Origin: JAXLQL01 sp046331625
GTDB taxonomy: Bacteria; Acidobacteriota; Terriglobia; Bryobacterales; Bryobacteraceae
NCBI GenBank assembly: GCA_046331625.1
Contig: JAXLQL010000021.1
Location: 91,688-155,687 of the forward strand
Length of the DNA: 64,000 bases
Direction: 5' to 3'
Shown here: positions 33,051-42,768 of the stretch, piece after piece
Layout: each line of letters starts with the position of its first letter
How positions within the stretch are numbered: position 1 is the first letter of the stretch
The notes under the pieces: generated by a model
The model's database searches: none
The model's input: only the letters and a program-made list of their open reading frames with translations
What the model was told of the DNA's origin: nothing
Made by a program: the position numbers and the translations under genes

Positions 33051-35619
33051 ACTCGTCCGGCGTGTCTCCTTCTGGCTCCGCCGCCACCAACACGAACGCG
33101 ACCTCGCCGAAGAGATCGCTGAACACCGCCGTCAACGCGGCGCCGCATCGGTCGCCTCGCCCGCGCTCCACATCGAATCTGCCCGCGCCGTCTGGATTCC
33201 GCCGCGCATCACCTCTTTCATCCAGGACCTCCGCTATGGCACTCGCCAGCTTCGCCACAACCGGATGTTCACCTTTGTCGCGCTCTCCGGGCTCGCCATC
33301 GCTATCGGACTCAACACCGCCGTCTTCTCGATCGTCGACGCCGTCTTCTGGCGGCCCATGCCCGTGAAAGACGGCGACCGCGTGGTTCACCTGCTCCGCA
33401 TCGGGCGCGACGACCGCCGGGGACCGCCCTTCTCCCAAGCCGAACTTCGCCACTATCAGGAGTCGGGCGCACTCGAGAGCGTGACTGGCGTCGCTCTCGA
33501 TGACCGCTTGGGTGCCGAGTGGAGCAGCGGCGCCGCGCCTCGCGTCGTTGCGGCATTCGTCGCTCCGAACTTCTTTGACATGCTCGGCGCCGCCGCCATC
33601 GCAGGCCGGCTACTCGACGCGAATGAGAAGGACGCAGTTGCCCTTGTCACCGAAACGGCCTGGAAGCGGCGTCTCCAGAAGATGCCTGACGTCATCGGCG
33701 CGAGAATCGTTCTCAACGAGTTTCCCTTCACGATCGTGGGAGTCGTGGCCGACAAGTCGGTGGCCATAGTCGACACTTCCGTCGAAATCGTGTTACCGCT
33801 GGGCGCGCAGGAACTCGTGCGGCTGGCGGACCTGAAAGACCGCCTGCGTCTCATCGGAAAGCTGCACCCATCCGGAGACCTCGATCAGGCACAGACGGCG
33901 CTCGGCGTGGTTGCGCAACGCTGGTTTGCGGCCCATCCTGACGACACGCAGGCCTATCGTCCTTTGGCCGTTCCAGCCCGTCTGGCCACGCTTCCGCAAG
34001 CAGGCGGAACGCGGAACATCGACCTGCTGCTGGCCACCGCCGTTGTCCTCGTCCTCGTAATCGCGTGCGCCAATCTCACCAACCTTCTATTGGCGAGAGC
34101 CGAGGCTCGCCGGCGCGAGATGGCGGTCCGCCTTTCTCTTGGAGCGGGAAGATTACGTCTGGTCCGGCAGTTACTCACCGAGTGTTTCCTACTTACGGGT
34201 CTGGCGGCGCTGCTTGGCCTGCTTTCCGCGAACGGGCTTCTGCGCGCCGCCTTGGCTCTCCTCCCCCGGATCGTACCCGTGGATCTCCCCGTTCCCTGGC
34301 TCGACCTCGGCATCAACGCGACGATCTTCGCCTTCACGCTCGGCCTTTGCGCCTTCACAACCGTCATCTTCGGTCTCGCACCGGCCATCCAGGCCACGCG
34401 TCCGGATGTTTCGAGCACGATGAAAGACACCGCTCCGGCCGGCCGCGTCTCCGGGTCGCGAATCCGCGGATTCCTCATTGCCGTGCAGATGGGCGCCTGT
34501 GTGGTGCTGCTCGTGGTCACCGCGAGCCTGAACAGTGCGATGTCGGTACTCGACGAATTCCTCTCGACTCTCGAGTCGCAGCCTGTGGTTCAAGCGCAGA
34601 TCCAACCCGGCGCTTATGGATATTCGCCGGCAGCCTCCCGTGACCTGCTCGAGAAAGTGCGCGATCGGGCGATGGCTTTACCAGAAGTGGAAGCGGTGGC
34701 GATGACTCAGTGGCCCATGGTCCGTGCCCTCATCGGCACAAAGGGCCGAGAGCTGGAGGTGGAAGGGCAGCCCGGCAAGACCCCTGCGCCGGTGATGGAA
34801 GGCGCTATCTCAGATGGATGCCTCCGCGTCTTCGGCCTTCGGCTCACGAGCGGCCGCGACTTCACCTCCACCGAATCCCGTAACGGAGCCGCAGTCGTGC
34901 TCATCAACGAACCACTCGCTCGCAGCCTATTCGCGGGCGCAGCTGTGGGACAACGCATCCGCTACTGGACGAACGGCAAACCCGAAGCATGGCAGGAGAT
35001 CGTCGGCATAGTAGCTGAGAAGCCGATCGCCGGAGAAACACCGGGAAGCTACGCGACGCTTCGTCCCCTCGGTCTCGCACAGGGAGGCTTCGTCCAACTC
35101 CGTACACGGGGAGATCAAGCCGCCGTCATGCTTTCGTTGCGAAAACTGATCCGCGATCTCGACCCGCGCATGTCAGCTACGGTGAACTCGCTTCGCGCAT
35201 TCGTCGAGTATGGCCGCTGGGTGCCCCGCGCCGTCGCCTTCGCATCGCTCTTCATTTCCTTCGCCTCGCTCTGGATGGCCGCGGTGGGACTCTACGGCGT
35301 CACTTCGTACATCGCCGTCCGCCGCACCAAGGAGATTGGCATTCGCATGGCGCTCGGCGCCCGCCCCGGAAACGTGCTGCGAATGATGGTGAGCCAAGGC
35401 AGCGCGCTCGTGGCCTTCGGGACCCTGGCCGGATCGCTTTGCGCCGTGGGCGCCGAGCGCGTACTCTCGTCAGCACTGCATCTGCTCCCGCCGCAGCCGA
35501 TCCAGACCTACCTCGCCATCGGCGCATTTCTCGGCGCGGTCGCGTTCCTGGCGATGCTGATCCCATCGCTTCGCGCGGCCCGGCTGAATCCGGTCCTGGC
35601 GCTACGCCACGATGGCTGA
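33031..35619 (+). CDS. ADOP-family duplicated FtsX/MacB-like permease
   Basis: 862 aa from GTG 33031. Cytoplasmic N-terminus (RRHQHERDLAEEIAEH, a PadR-linked ADOP signature), then QDLRYGTRQLRHNRMFTFVALSGLAIAIGLNTAVFSIVDAV (TM1). MacB-type periplasmic domains alternate with FtsX units: LLARAEARRREMAVRLSLGAGRLRLVRQ in the first, and RRTKEIGIRMALGARPGNVLRM in the second. About 8 TM segments in total. No ATPase gene adjoins it, so it is an orphan permease as is typical. Substrate unknown; lipoprotein or peptide export is a guess from MacB. Confidence 0.92.
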   Translation: MFSALRKLVRRVSFWLRRHQHERDLAEEIAEHRRQRGAASVASPALHIESARAVWIPPRITSFIQDLRYGTRQLRHNRMFTFVALSGLAIAIGLNTAVFSIVDAVFWRPMPVKDGDRVVHLLRIGRDDRRGPPFSQAELRHYQESGALESVTGVALDDRLGAEWSSGAAPRVVAAFVAPNFFDMLGAAAIAGRLLDANEKDAVALVTETAWKRRLQKMPDVIGARIVLNEFPFTIVGVVADKSVAIVDTSVEIVLPLGAQELVRLADLKDRLRLIGKLHPSGDLDQAQTALGVVAQRWFAAHPDDTQAYRPLAVPARLATLPQAGGTRNIDLLLATAVVLVLVIACANLTNLLLARAEARRREMAVRLSLGAGRLRLVRQLLTECFLLTGLAALLGLLSANGLLRAALALLPRIVPVDLPVPWLDLGINATIFAFTLGLCAFTTVIFGLAPAIQATRPDVSSTMKDTAPAGRVSGSRIRGFLIAVQMGACVVLLVVTASLNSAMSVLDEFLSTLESQPVVQAQIQPGAYGYSPAASRDLLEKVRDRAMALPEVEAVAMTQWPMVRALIGTKGRELEVEGQPGKTPAPVMEGAISDGCLRVFGLRLTSGRDFTSTESRNGAAVVLINEPLARSLFAGAAVGQRIRYWTNGKPEAWQEIVGIVAEKPIAGETPGSYATLRPLGLAQGGFVQLRTRGDQAAVMLSLRKLIRDLDPRMSATVNSLRAFVEYGRWVPRAVAFASLFISFASLWMAAVGLYGVTSYIAVRRTKEIGIRMALGARPGNVLRMMVSQGSALVAFGTLAGSLCAVGAERVLSSALHLLPPQPIQTYLAIGAFLGAVAFLAMLIPSLRAARLNPVLALRHDG

Positions 35620-35674
35620 TCCATTTGATTCGTCCACGTCTCCCGTCTCCGGCTATCGCCGCTGGACGTCGTAG

Positions 35675-35980
35675 TCATAACTGAATCTCAGGGCTCTGAT
35701 CGACTCGGCCAGTGTTCCTCCTTCGGAGATCCCCAGCGATGAGCGGTAGTGATCCAGAATCCACTGCCGAAGGCATTCCGGCTCGTACACGGTGGATTTT
35801 GGTGGCCCTTGGCGCATTGAACTCGTCTACGCTTAGGTCAAGCACGAAGCCGGCAGAATCGTATGCGAGATATTCCTTGTTTCTTACATCCACCGCCTCG
35901 ATGGCGGACTCGAGTGACATTAGTTCGTGGAACAACAGAACCTCGCCCGAATCCAGCAAACACAAGACGACTGGTGGCAT
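35675..35980 (-). CDS. Small hypothetical protein
   Basis: 101 aa, not recognised. The first half looks like a real soluble beta-rich domain (VLCLLDSGEVLLFHELMSLESAIEAVD, then EYLAYDSAGFVLDLSVDEF). The second half is low complexity. No Shine-Dalgarno is evident. The opposite strand also has open frames here, but they are Ser/Arg-rich and less protein-like. Confidence 0.45.
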   Translation of the reverse strand: MPPVVLCLLDSGEVLLFHELMSLESAIEAVDVRNKEYLAYDSAGFVLDLSVDEFNAPRATKIHRVRAGMPSAVDSGSLPLIAGDLRRRNTGRVDQSPEIQL

Positions 35981-36313
35981 TGGTCAGCCGCCGGCGCTGC
36001 CGAAGCAAGAGGCCCGAAGACTCGAACGCCTCGAAGCATATTCGGCCGCGCTCGCTCACCAACATCTTAGCCGGACCCACCGGCCCGACTCCAGTCTCAG
36101 AATGCCGTCTCAGAATGCCGCAGGGCTTCGAACTGCCCTCCGAGGCGCACCACTGGCGAGCGACGCCCCAATCAACCGCCTGCGCCAAGTGATGCGATCG
36201 ATCACTCAGCGCCTCGCGGTTTGACTGCCGCTCGCCAATCTGCTACAACCCTGTATATCGCAAGGTAGCCTGGACCTCGCCGTCCTGGGCTCTGTGGGAA
36301 AGGGTGTGCCACC
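35981..36313. other. Gene-free spacer before the TonB-dependent receptor
   Basis: No gene supported in 333 nt. The only notable point is an exact 13-nt tandem duplication of TCTCAGAATGCCG near 36095-36120. Promoter elements for the receptor are not obvious. Confidence 0.4.
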
Positions 36314-39300
36314 ATGTCTCTCCGTCTGGGGATTCTCTTCTCTTTGGCTGCTTCGTCAGTTTACGGGCAAGCCGTTACCTCTCTCAACGGCACGGTTGTG
36401 GACCCGACTGGCGCCGCGATTCCAGCCGCCGCGCTCACGCTGACCAACATCGAAAACAACGCCTCGCGGGAAACGGCGAGCGATGGCCTGGGGCGCTATG
36501 CCTTCCCTGGCCTCGCGCCGGGCACCTATCGCCTCAAGGCCACCAAGCAGGGCTTCGCTGATGTATCTATTCAGAATCTCCGCCTGCTTGTCAACACGCC
36601 GGCCACCGTCAACGTCACCTTCGAGAAGGTCGGATCCGTCTCGCAGACCATTGAAGTCGCGGCCGAGTCGATCCAACTCAACACGGTTGACGCAACGCTC
36701 GGCAATTCGTTCGGAACCAAGCAAGTGACTCAGTTGCCGCTCGAAGGCCGCCGCGTCGATCGCCTGCTTTCGCTTCAAGGCGGCGTCTCCTACATCGGTG
36801 ACCCCGATACGGTCAATGGTGGATCCTCCGCGGCAGTCGATCGCAACGGCGTCGTCAATGGCGGACGCAGTGACCAGTCGAATATCATGCTCGACGGAGT
36901 CGACATCAACAACCAGCAGACCCGCGATCCGTTCCAGGGCGCGCTGCGTGTCACGCTCGATTCGGTGCAGGAGTTCCGCGTCACTACGTCGAACGCCAAT
37001 GCCGACGCCTCCCGCGGATCGGGAGCGCAGATCTCGCTGGTCACCCGCTCGGGGACCAACCGCATGCACGGCGCGCTCTACGAGTATCTCCGTAACAAGG
37101 CTGCCAACGCCAACACCTTTTTCAACAACCTCACGCTCGACGCCAACGGTAAGGCGCTTCCCACGCCCAAGCTCAACCGCAACATTTTCGGGGGGCGTAT
37201 CGGTGGCCCCATCAGGAAAGACAAGCTGTTCTACTTTTTCAACTTCGAAGGCCAACAGGACCGGCTCGAGCAGAGCGTCATCCGCACCGTGCCACGCGAG
37301 CATTTGAAGCAAGGCAATGTGCGCTACCTCAACGTCAACCGGCAAACCGTGGAGCTGACGCCGCAGCAGCTACTGGGCGTGGTTGCCGATGCCGGATCCC
37401 TCAGCCAGAATGCGCTCAACGTGCTGCGCTCGTTCCCGGCCGCCAACGATTTCACCGCCGGCGACGGCATCAACACGGCTGGATTCCGCTTCAACGCCCC
37501 CTTGGCTCGCCGCTATTACACCTACGTGGGCAAGATCGATTACTCGATCAACGACAAGCACAAGGTCTTCGTCCGCGGCCAGTTACAGAACGACGTCGAG
37601 AATTTTCCTCCCCAGTTCCCTGGTCTCGCTCCCAACGAGAAGGATCTGAACAACAGCAAAGGACTCGGCTTGGGTTGGGACGCCGTTTTGACTCCGTCGT
37701 TCTTCTCCACAACGCGCTACGGCTTTACGCGCCAGGGAATCGAGACCTCCGGCACCCAGACGTATCCGCTCGTCACGTTCCGCGGCATGTCATCGCCCAT
37801 CAGCGACGTCACATCGTTCCGCAGGATCTCGCCCGTCCATCACCTTGCCCAGGACTTCACGAACATCCGCGGGTCGCACACGTTCCAGTTCGGCGGAAGC
37901 TACCGCATGTACACCAATGACCGGCTCAACTTCGCGAGCTCGTATTTTGCCGGCGGCATCAATTCCTCGTGGCTGCTCCAGAGCGGCAACATCCTCAGCG
38001 CCTCGCTGGCGGCTGCTACGGTTCCCGACGACCAGCGCATCCTGGCCCAAGCCCGCACGTCGTTCCATGACGCCACCGCCGCCGTGCTCGGCCTGGTGAC
38101 GCAAGTGACTTCGCGCTACAACTACCTGCCGAACCCAGACGGAACTGCGCGCGCGCAGGCGCCCGGCGAAGGCGTCCCGCGTAAGTTTCGCGGTGAAGAG
38201 AGCGAGATCTATTTCCAGGACACTTGGAAGATCCGGCGCAACCTGACGATCACGCCGGGAGTCCGCTTCATGTACTGGCCCGCGATCTACGAGGTGAACG
38301 GAGTGCAGACCAGTCCGAGCATTCCGCTCAGCGAGTGGTTCGACCGGCGCGTGGCCGCAGCCGGCGCCGGCCAAAGCGGATCCGCGGCCATTCCGCGCGT
38401 ACTCTTCAATCTCGCCAACGCGACCGGCGGGCGTCCGCTCTACGACAACCTGCACAACTGGTCGCCGCGCATGGCGTTGGCGTTCACGCCCGACGGCAAG
38501 GGCGGACTCAGTAAGCTCCTCTTTGGCGAAGGCAAGACCGTGATCCGCGCCGGATTCGGCATGTACTATGACGTCTTCGGCGCTGGATTGATTCGCTCCT
38601 ACGACGCCAGCTCGCTCGGCCTTTCCACCAGCGCGAATAACTCGTCCGGCCGGCTCACGGTGGCCCAGACACCGCGCTATGTGAGCCCCACCTCGATCCC
38701 CCAAAGCCTGGTGACGCCGCCTCCGCCCGCACAGTTCCCCGTGGAACAACCTGACATATTCCAGATCACCAACAGCCTCGATGATCGGCTGCGTGCCCCG
38801 TACGTGATGCGCTGGAACCTTTCGTTCAGCCGTGACTTTCATAACGGCTGGATCGTGAGCGCCGCCTACGTGGCGAGCGAGGGCCGCCGTACGCTGACGA
38901 GCGAAGACCTGGCCACGCCGCTCAACATCCGGGATCCACAATCGGGTGTCGACTACTTCGCCGCCGCGAAGCAGTTCGCCTCGCTCATCCGGGCGAACAC
39001 GGCTGTCCGGAACGTGCAGCCGATCCCGTATTGGGAGAACATGTTCCCGCAATTGGCCAAGGGCGGACAAACGGCCACGCAGGTGGCGTACTCGGTCTAT
39101 CAGGACAACTACCCCGATGGCACCGCCGCGCTCGAATCGCTCGACCGCTTCGGCTCTCCTGGCACGAGTAAGCTCGGGAAATTCGCCTTCTTCAGTCCGC
39201 AGTATTCGTTCCTGCGGGCACTGCGCTCGGTGGGCTTTTCGAGTTATCACTCGATGCAGTGGGGCTTGCGCAAACGCTTCGGCAACGGCGATCAGATCGA

Positions 39301-40024
39301 CTTCAACTGGACTTGGGCGCACTCGATCGACATGGGCTCGGTGACCGAGAACAACGCGAGCACCACCGACGGCCTCCGCGGGATCATCATCAATCCCTAC
39401 AACCGGCGCGAGATGCGCGGCTCATCTGACTTCGACCAGCGCCACCTCTTCAACGCGGCTTACGTCTACAATCTGCCAATCGGCAAGGGGCACAAGTTCG
39501 GCTCGGGCATGTCACGCCTGGCCGACATGGTGGTGGGCGGATGGCAGCTCGGCGGCATCTATCGCCAGTCGAGCGGACTTCCCACGAGCGTGGGCCACGG
39601 CCGCACTTGGCCCACCAACTACAACATCACCGGCTGGGCCACCCAGACCGCTGCATTCGCCGATGGCACTAATAAGAACGCGCCGGCTCCGAGCGGCGGC
39701 CGCTCCGGACCCAACGTGTTCCAGGATCCCGCCACTGCCTTCAAAGCCTTCGGCTTCACCGATCCGGGCGAGATCGGCAACCGCAACAACGTCCGCGGCG
39801 ACGGCATCTTCTCGATTGACATGAACCTCGCCAAGAGCTTCTCTCTGCCGTGGGAAGATCACAAGATCCAGTTTCGCTGGGAAGTGTTCAACGTGACCAA
39901 CAGCGTTCGCTTCGATCCGCTCAACATCAACCTGACCCTGGGCAGCCCGTCCGCGTTCGGCAAGTACTTGGGTACGCTCGGCGGTCCGCGCGTGATGCAG
40001 TTCAGCTTACGCTACGACTTCTAG
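36314..40024 (+). CDS. Oar-like TonB-dependent receptor with carboxypeptidase-regulatory domain
   Basis: 1236 aa outer-membrane protein. Signal peptide MSLRLGILFSLAASSVYGQ; residues ~22-110 are a carboxypeptidase-regulatory-like beta-sandwich (LNGTVVDPTGAAIPAAALTLTN, GRYAFPGLAPGTYRLKATKQGF). A plug region follows with VTQLPLEGRRVDRLLSLQGGV, NGGRSDQSNIMLDGVDINNQ and GSGAQISLVTRSGTN. The remainder is a long beta-barrel ending in VMQFSLRYDF with a terminal Phe, a normal outer-membrane sorting signal. These receptors are strongly expanded in Acidobacteria and are thought to import large polymers or peptides; the ligand is not deducible. A possible TonB box is not clear. Confidence 0.93.
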   Translation: MSLRLGILFSLAASSVYGQAVTSLNGTVVDPTGAAIPAAALTLTNIENNASRETASDGLGRYAFPGLAPGTYRLKATKQGFADVSIQNLRLLVNTPATVNVTFEKVGSVSQTIEVAAESIQLNTVDATLGNSFGTKQVTQLPLEGRRVDRLLSLQGGVSYIGDPDTVNGGSSAAVDRNGVVNGGRSDQSNIMLDGVDINNQQTRDPFQGALRVTLDSVQEFRVTTSNANADASRGSGAQISLVTRSGTNRMHGALYEYLRNKAANANTFFNNLTLDANGKALPTPKLNRNIFGGRIGGPIRKDKLFYFFNFEGQQDRLEQSVIRTVPREHLKQGNVRYLNVNRQTVELTPQQLLGVVADAGSLSQNALNVLRSFPAANDFTAGDGINTAGFRFNAPLARRYYTYVGKIDYSINDKHKVFVRGQLQNDVENFPPQFPGLAPNEKDLNNSKGLGLGWDAVLTPSFFSTTRYGFTRQGIETSGTQTYPLVTFRGMSSPISDVTSFRRISPVHHLAQDFTNIRGSHTFQFGGSYRMYTNDRLNFASSYFAGGINSSWLLQSGNILSASLAAATVPDDQRILAQARTSFHDATAAVLGLVTQVTSRYNYLPNPDGTARAQAPGEGVPRKFRGEESEIYFQDTWKIRRNLTITPGVRFMYWPAIYEVNGVQTSPSIPLSEWFDRRVAAAGAGQSGSAAIPRVLFNLANATGGRPLYDNLHNWSPRMALAFTPDGKGGLSKLLFGEGKTVIRAGFGMYYDVFGAGLIRSYDASSLGLSTSANNSSGRLTVAQTPRYVSPTSIPQSLVTPPPPAQFPVEQPDIFQITNSLDDRLRAPYVMRWNLSFSRDFHNGWIVSAAYVASEGRRTLTSEDLATPLNIRDPQSGVDYFAAAKQFASLIRANTAVRNVQPIPYWENMFPQLAKGGQTATQVAYSVYQDNYPDGTAALESLDRFGSPGTSKLGKFAFFSPQYSFLRALRSVGFSSYHSMQWGLRKRFGNGDQIDFNWTWAHSIDMGSVTENNASTTDGLRGIIINPYNRREMRGSSDFDQRHLFNAAYVYNLPIGKGHKFGSGMSRLADMVVGGWQLGGIYRQSSGLPTSVGHGRTWPTNYNITGWATQTAAFADGTNKNAPAPSGGRSGPNVFQDPATAFKAFGFTDPGEIGNRNNVRGDGIFSIDMNLAKSFSLPWEDHKIQFRWEVFNVTNSVRFDPLNINLTLGSPSAFGKYLGTLGGPRVMQFSLRYDF

Positions 40025-40209
40025 AGAAGGCGTTCGCCCGGCGTGCCCCAAGTCGACACCCACTCGACGACGCGCTCGTGGTCTATTCCACCGCTTTCGT
40101 CGAGTTCCCGGATGGCAGCGGCGACCTCCGCCAGTTGCCACTCCTCGAGCGTCAGATCATCGGGAAAGCGTTGGTAGTCGCTCAATGGACGGTCTCTCGT
40201 CAGAATCAT
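40021..40209 (-). CDS. Possible orphan antitoxin-like small protein
   Basis: 62 aa, convergent with the receptor (4-nt overlap of the ends). Acidic and helical; the C-terminal HERVVEWVSTWGTPGERLL resembles the tail of small CopG/Phd-like antitoxins that pair with RelE-type toxins. No toxin gene follows on its strand, so it may be orphaned or a remnant. The spacer 40210-40498 shows no gene. Confidence 0.5.
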   Translation of the reverse strand: MILTRDRPLSDYQRFPDDLTLEEWQLAEVAAAIRELDESGGIDHERVVEWVSTWGTPGERLL

Positions 40210-40498
40210 AGCGCACAGGCGTCAGGCCGCTGACTCGATTCGATGGTACGATTGGGTCCGTGGAGACAACGAACACTGAGCCGCCTCTGCCTGACTCGAT
40301 CTGCGCGGCGTAGGCGGGCAAGGCTCGGTTGACCTTGCGGAGGCTGGCCGAGGTGATTCTGTCAATCTGGCCGGATGGAGACTGCGGATTTGCATGCCGG
40401 CCACCGGCCCGGGTAACGCGTTCTTCTCGCCGGACTCGGAGTTTGGTTTGTAGATCCATCGCTCCGGGTGCTGAAGCCGGACAGCCTATCCTATTCCC

Positions 40499-41632
40499 AT
40501 GCGACTCCTGACACTTCTCCTGATGGCGGCCGCGCTCGCGTATCCGCAGCAGACGCCTCCCCGGCCCCGGCGCGGACCCGCAGTGCCTCCCGTGAAGTCG
40601 CCGGAAGTCGCCGCGGACGGGCGGGTCACGTTCCGCGTCCGGGCGGCCGGCGCGCAGAGCGTATCGGTCGCCGGAGCCGAAGTTGCCGGAGCGATGACGA
40701 AAGACGCCGAAGGCGTCTGGAGTTACACTACGGCGCCGCTTGCTCCGGACGTTTACAGTTACTCCTTCAATATAGACGGAGCAGTCGTTCCGGATACGGC
40801 CAACGCGGCTCCGCGCTTCACGCACTATGGAGAGGGCGTCGGCGTCAGCACGGTCGAGGTCCCCGGGAACAACCCGTGGGACGCGCGCGACGTGCCGCAC
40901 GGGGCGATCACGCATGTCCGGTTCGCATCGAAAGTCCTGGGGGACGAGCGTGAATACTATGTCTACACGCCGCCCGGCTACGACGCCCGCCGCAAGGAGG
41001 CCTATCCGGTGATCTACCTGTTGCACGGGCTCACCGACGAAGCCACGGCCTGGTTCACGGTCGGCCGGGCCAACGTCATCGCCGACAACTTCATCGCCCA
41101 GGGCAAGATGAAACCCACCATCATCGTAACTCCGCTCGGCTACGGGATTACTGGCGATATCTTCCGTCTCTACGGCGACAAAGCGCTGCAAGCCGAGCAT
41201 CTCACCCGCTACACCCAGATGCTGCTGACCGAAGTCATGCCGCGCGCCGAAAAGGACTTCCACATCAGCCGCCACGTGCGCGACCACGCCATCGCCGGAC
41301 TCTCCATGGGCGGCGCGCAGGCGCTCTCTATCGGGCTCGGCCACCCGGATCGTTTCGCCTGGGTGGGTGGCTTCTCGCCCGCGCTCGTCATGCTCGATTC
41401 CGATCCGGCGAAGGCGTATCCGGCTCTCGATGCCAAGCGCGCCGGCCAATACAAGTGGATCTACTTCACGTGCGGCACAGAGGACGGCCTCATCAAAGGA
41501 TCGGAAGCGCTCGACGTGTACTTGAAAGGAAAGAACATCAAGGGCGAGTTCGTCAAGACTCCCGGTGCGCACACATGGCCTGTGTTCCGGCGCGCCTTCG
41601 TCGAATTCGCAGGCCGCGTGTTTGCCCACTGA
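40499..41632 (+). CDS. Secreted esterase of the feruloyl/acetyl-xylan esterase type
   Basis: 377 aa. Signal peptide MRLLTLLLMAAALAYPQ, a Pro-rich linker, then an N-terminal immunoglobulin-like/CBM48-type domain (VTFRVRAAGAQSVSVAG, YSYSFNIDGAVVPDTAN). The alpha/beta-hydrolase domain (about 130-377) has YPVIYLLHGLTDEATAW, the nucleophile elbow GLSMGGAQA, the acid in CGTEDGL and the histidine in PGAHTWPVF, so the catalytic triad is complete. Such enzymes cut ester links in plant cell-wall polysaccharides. Single-gene unit upstream of the ATPase operon. Confidence 0.9.
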   Translation: MRLLTLLLMAAALAYPQQTPPRPRRGPAVPPVKSPEVAADGRVTFRVRAAGAQSVSVAGAEVAGAMTKDAEGVWSYTTAPLAPDVYSYSFNIDGAVVPDTANAAPRFTHYGEGVGVSTVEVPGNNPWDARDVPHGAITHVRFASKVLGDEREYYVYTPPGYDARRKEAYPVIYLLHGLTDEATAWFTVGRANVIADNFIAQGKMKPTIIVTPLGYGITGDIFRLYGDKALQAEHLTRYTQMLLTEVMPRAEKDFHISRHVRDHAIAGLSMGGAQALSIGLGHPDRFAWVGGFSPALVMLDSDPAKAYPALDAKRAGQYKWIYFTCGTEDGLIKGSEALDVYLKGKNIKGEFVKTPGAHTWPVFRRAFVEFAGRVFAH

Positions 41633-41659
41633 CCCCTCCTGAACTGCGCCCCGGTCCAT

Positions 41660-41689
41660 TTGACGGGCCCTCGGCGCGGATGCTATAAA
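41660..41689 (+). promoter_or_regulatory. Promoter of the F-type ATPase operon
   Basis: TTGACG (41660-41665), 18-nt spacer, TATAAA (41684-41689). Predicted start near 41696 leaves a ~55-nt leader before the first b-type subunit gene. Confidence 0.7.
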
Positions 41690-41751
41690 TAGAAGTTAAC
41701 CAGCGATCGTCTGCCGATCTTCCCGGTTAAGCCGTCCGTCCACAATCAGAA

Positions 41752-42201
41752 ATGGAATCTTTGTTAGCGTCGCTAGGCGGCCTCCTGCTCCGAGCCCTGC
41801 CTACCTTCATTACCCTTCTGATCCTGCACGTCTATTTGAAGACGGCGTTCTACAAGCCTCTCGAAAAGGCCCTGAAAGAACGTAAGGCCGCCACCACCGG
41901 TACCCGCAAACTAGCCGAGGAAAGCCTGCGCAAAGCCGAGGCGAAAGCGGCCGAGTACGAAGAGAAGCTCCGCGCTGCCCGCGGCGAGATCTACCGGGAG
42001 CAGGAAGAGATCCGCAAGCGCTGGCGCGATGAGCAATCGTCGGCGATCGCGGCGGCCAAGAAGAACGTGGATGCCGACATCGAGGCTGCCAGGCAGTCGA
42101 TCGGCTTCGAGCGCGATGCGGCCCTGGCCACGCTGAACTCCGAGAGCGAGAAACTGGCCGAGCAAATCGCGGCCGGCGTACTGGCTGGAGGCTCGCGATG
42201 A
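41752..42201 (+). CDS. ATP synthase F0 subunit b' (first b-type subunit)
   Basis: 149 aa. One N-terminal membrane helix (LLRALPTFITLLILHVYLKT) followed by FYKPLEKALKERK, the b-subunit hallmark, and a long charged coiled coil to the C-terminus. It forms part of the peripheral stalk. A second b-type gene overlaps its end by 4 nt, so the stalk is probably a b/b' heterodimer. Upstream genes for subunits a and c are absent. Confidence 0.87.
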   Translation: MESLLASLGGLLLRALPTFITLLILHVYLKTAFYKPLEKALKERKAATTGTRKLAEESLRKAEAKAAEYEEKLRAARGEIYREQEEIRKRWRDEQSSAIAAAKKNVDADIEAARQSIGFERDAALATLNSESEKLAEQIAAGVLAGGSR

Positions 42202-42767
42202 AGCGGCTTCTGTTGATCGCCACGCTCGCAATTCCTTTGGCTCTGGCGCAGGAGCACGGCAAGTCCGAAGGCGGACACGAAGAAGACCAATCGATGTGGA
42301 AGTGGGCGAACTTCGGGATCCTCGTGGTGCTGATGGGCTGGGTCATCAACAAGCACGCTCCGGCGTTCTTCAAGGCCCGCACCGACGAGATCCAGAAGTC
42401 GATCAAGGAAGCGCAGCAGACTCGCGAGGAAGCCGAAAAGCGCGCCTCCGCCATCGAAGCCAAGATCGCCAACCTCGGCGCCGAACTCGAAACCATGCGC
42501 ACCACGTCCAAGCAGGAAATGGAAGCCGAAGGTACGCGCATCCAGCAGGAGACTGCGCGCATGCTCGCCAAGGCGCAGGACAACGCCAAGAGCGAGATCG
42601 CCTCGATAGCCAAGCAGGCCGAAGTGGAACTCAAAGCTCACGCATCCAAGCTGGCGCTCGAACTCGCCGAGAAGAAGCTACGCGACCGGTTGACGCCAAT
42701 GGCGCAGTCGTCTCTGGTTTCCCGATTCGTGCAGGGCTTGAACGGTCCGGAAGGCTCGGTGAACTGA
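42198..42767 (+). CDS. atpF: ATP synthase F0 subunit b
   Basis: 189 aa. An N-terminal signal-like segment (MKRLLLIATLAIPLALAQ) precedes the true anchor helix (MWKWANFGILVVLMGWVI) and PAFFKARTDEIQKSIKEA; the rest is coiled coil ending in the delta-binding region (LTPMAQSSLVSRFVQGL). The extra N-terminal segment is common in Acidobacteria-type b subunits. Overlaps the b' gene by 4 nt and ends 1 nt before atpH. Confidence 0.92.
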   Translation: MKRLLLIATLAIPLALAQEHGKSEGGHEEDQSMWKWANFGILVVLMGWVINKHAPAFFKARTDEIQKSIKEAQQTREEAEKRASAIEAKIANLGAELETMRTTSKQEMEAEGTRIQQETARMLAKAQDNAKSEIASIAKQAEVELKAHASKLALELAEKKLRDRLTPMAQSSLVSRFVQGLNGPEGSVN

Positions 42768-42768
42768 C

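Noticed and set aside
37790..39322. Minus-strand open frame of 510 codons opposite the TonB-dependent receptor
   Set aside because: Shadow of the receptor gene; Arg/His/Gly-rich without motifs.
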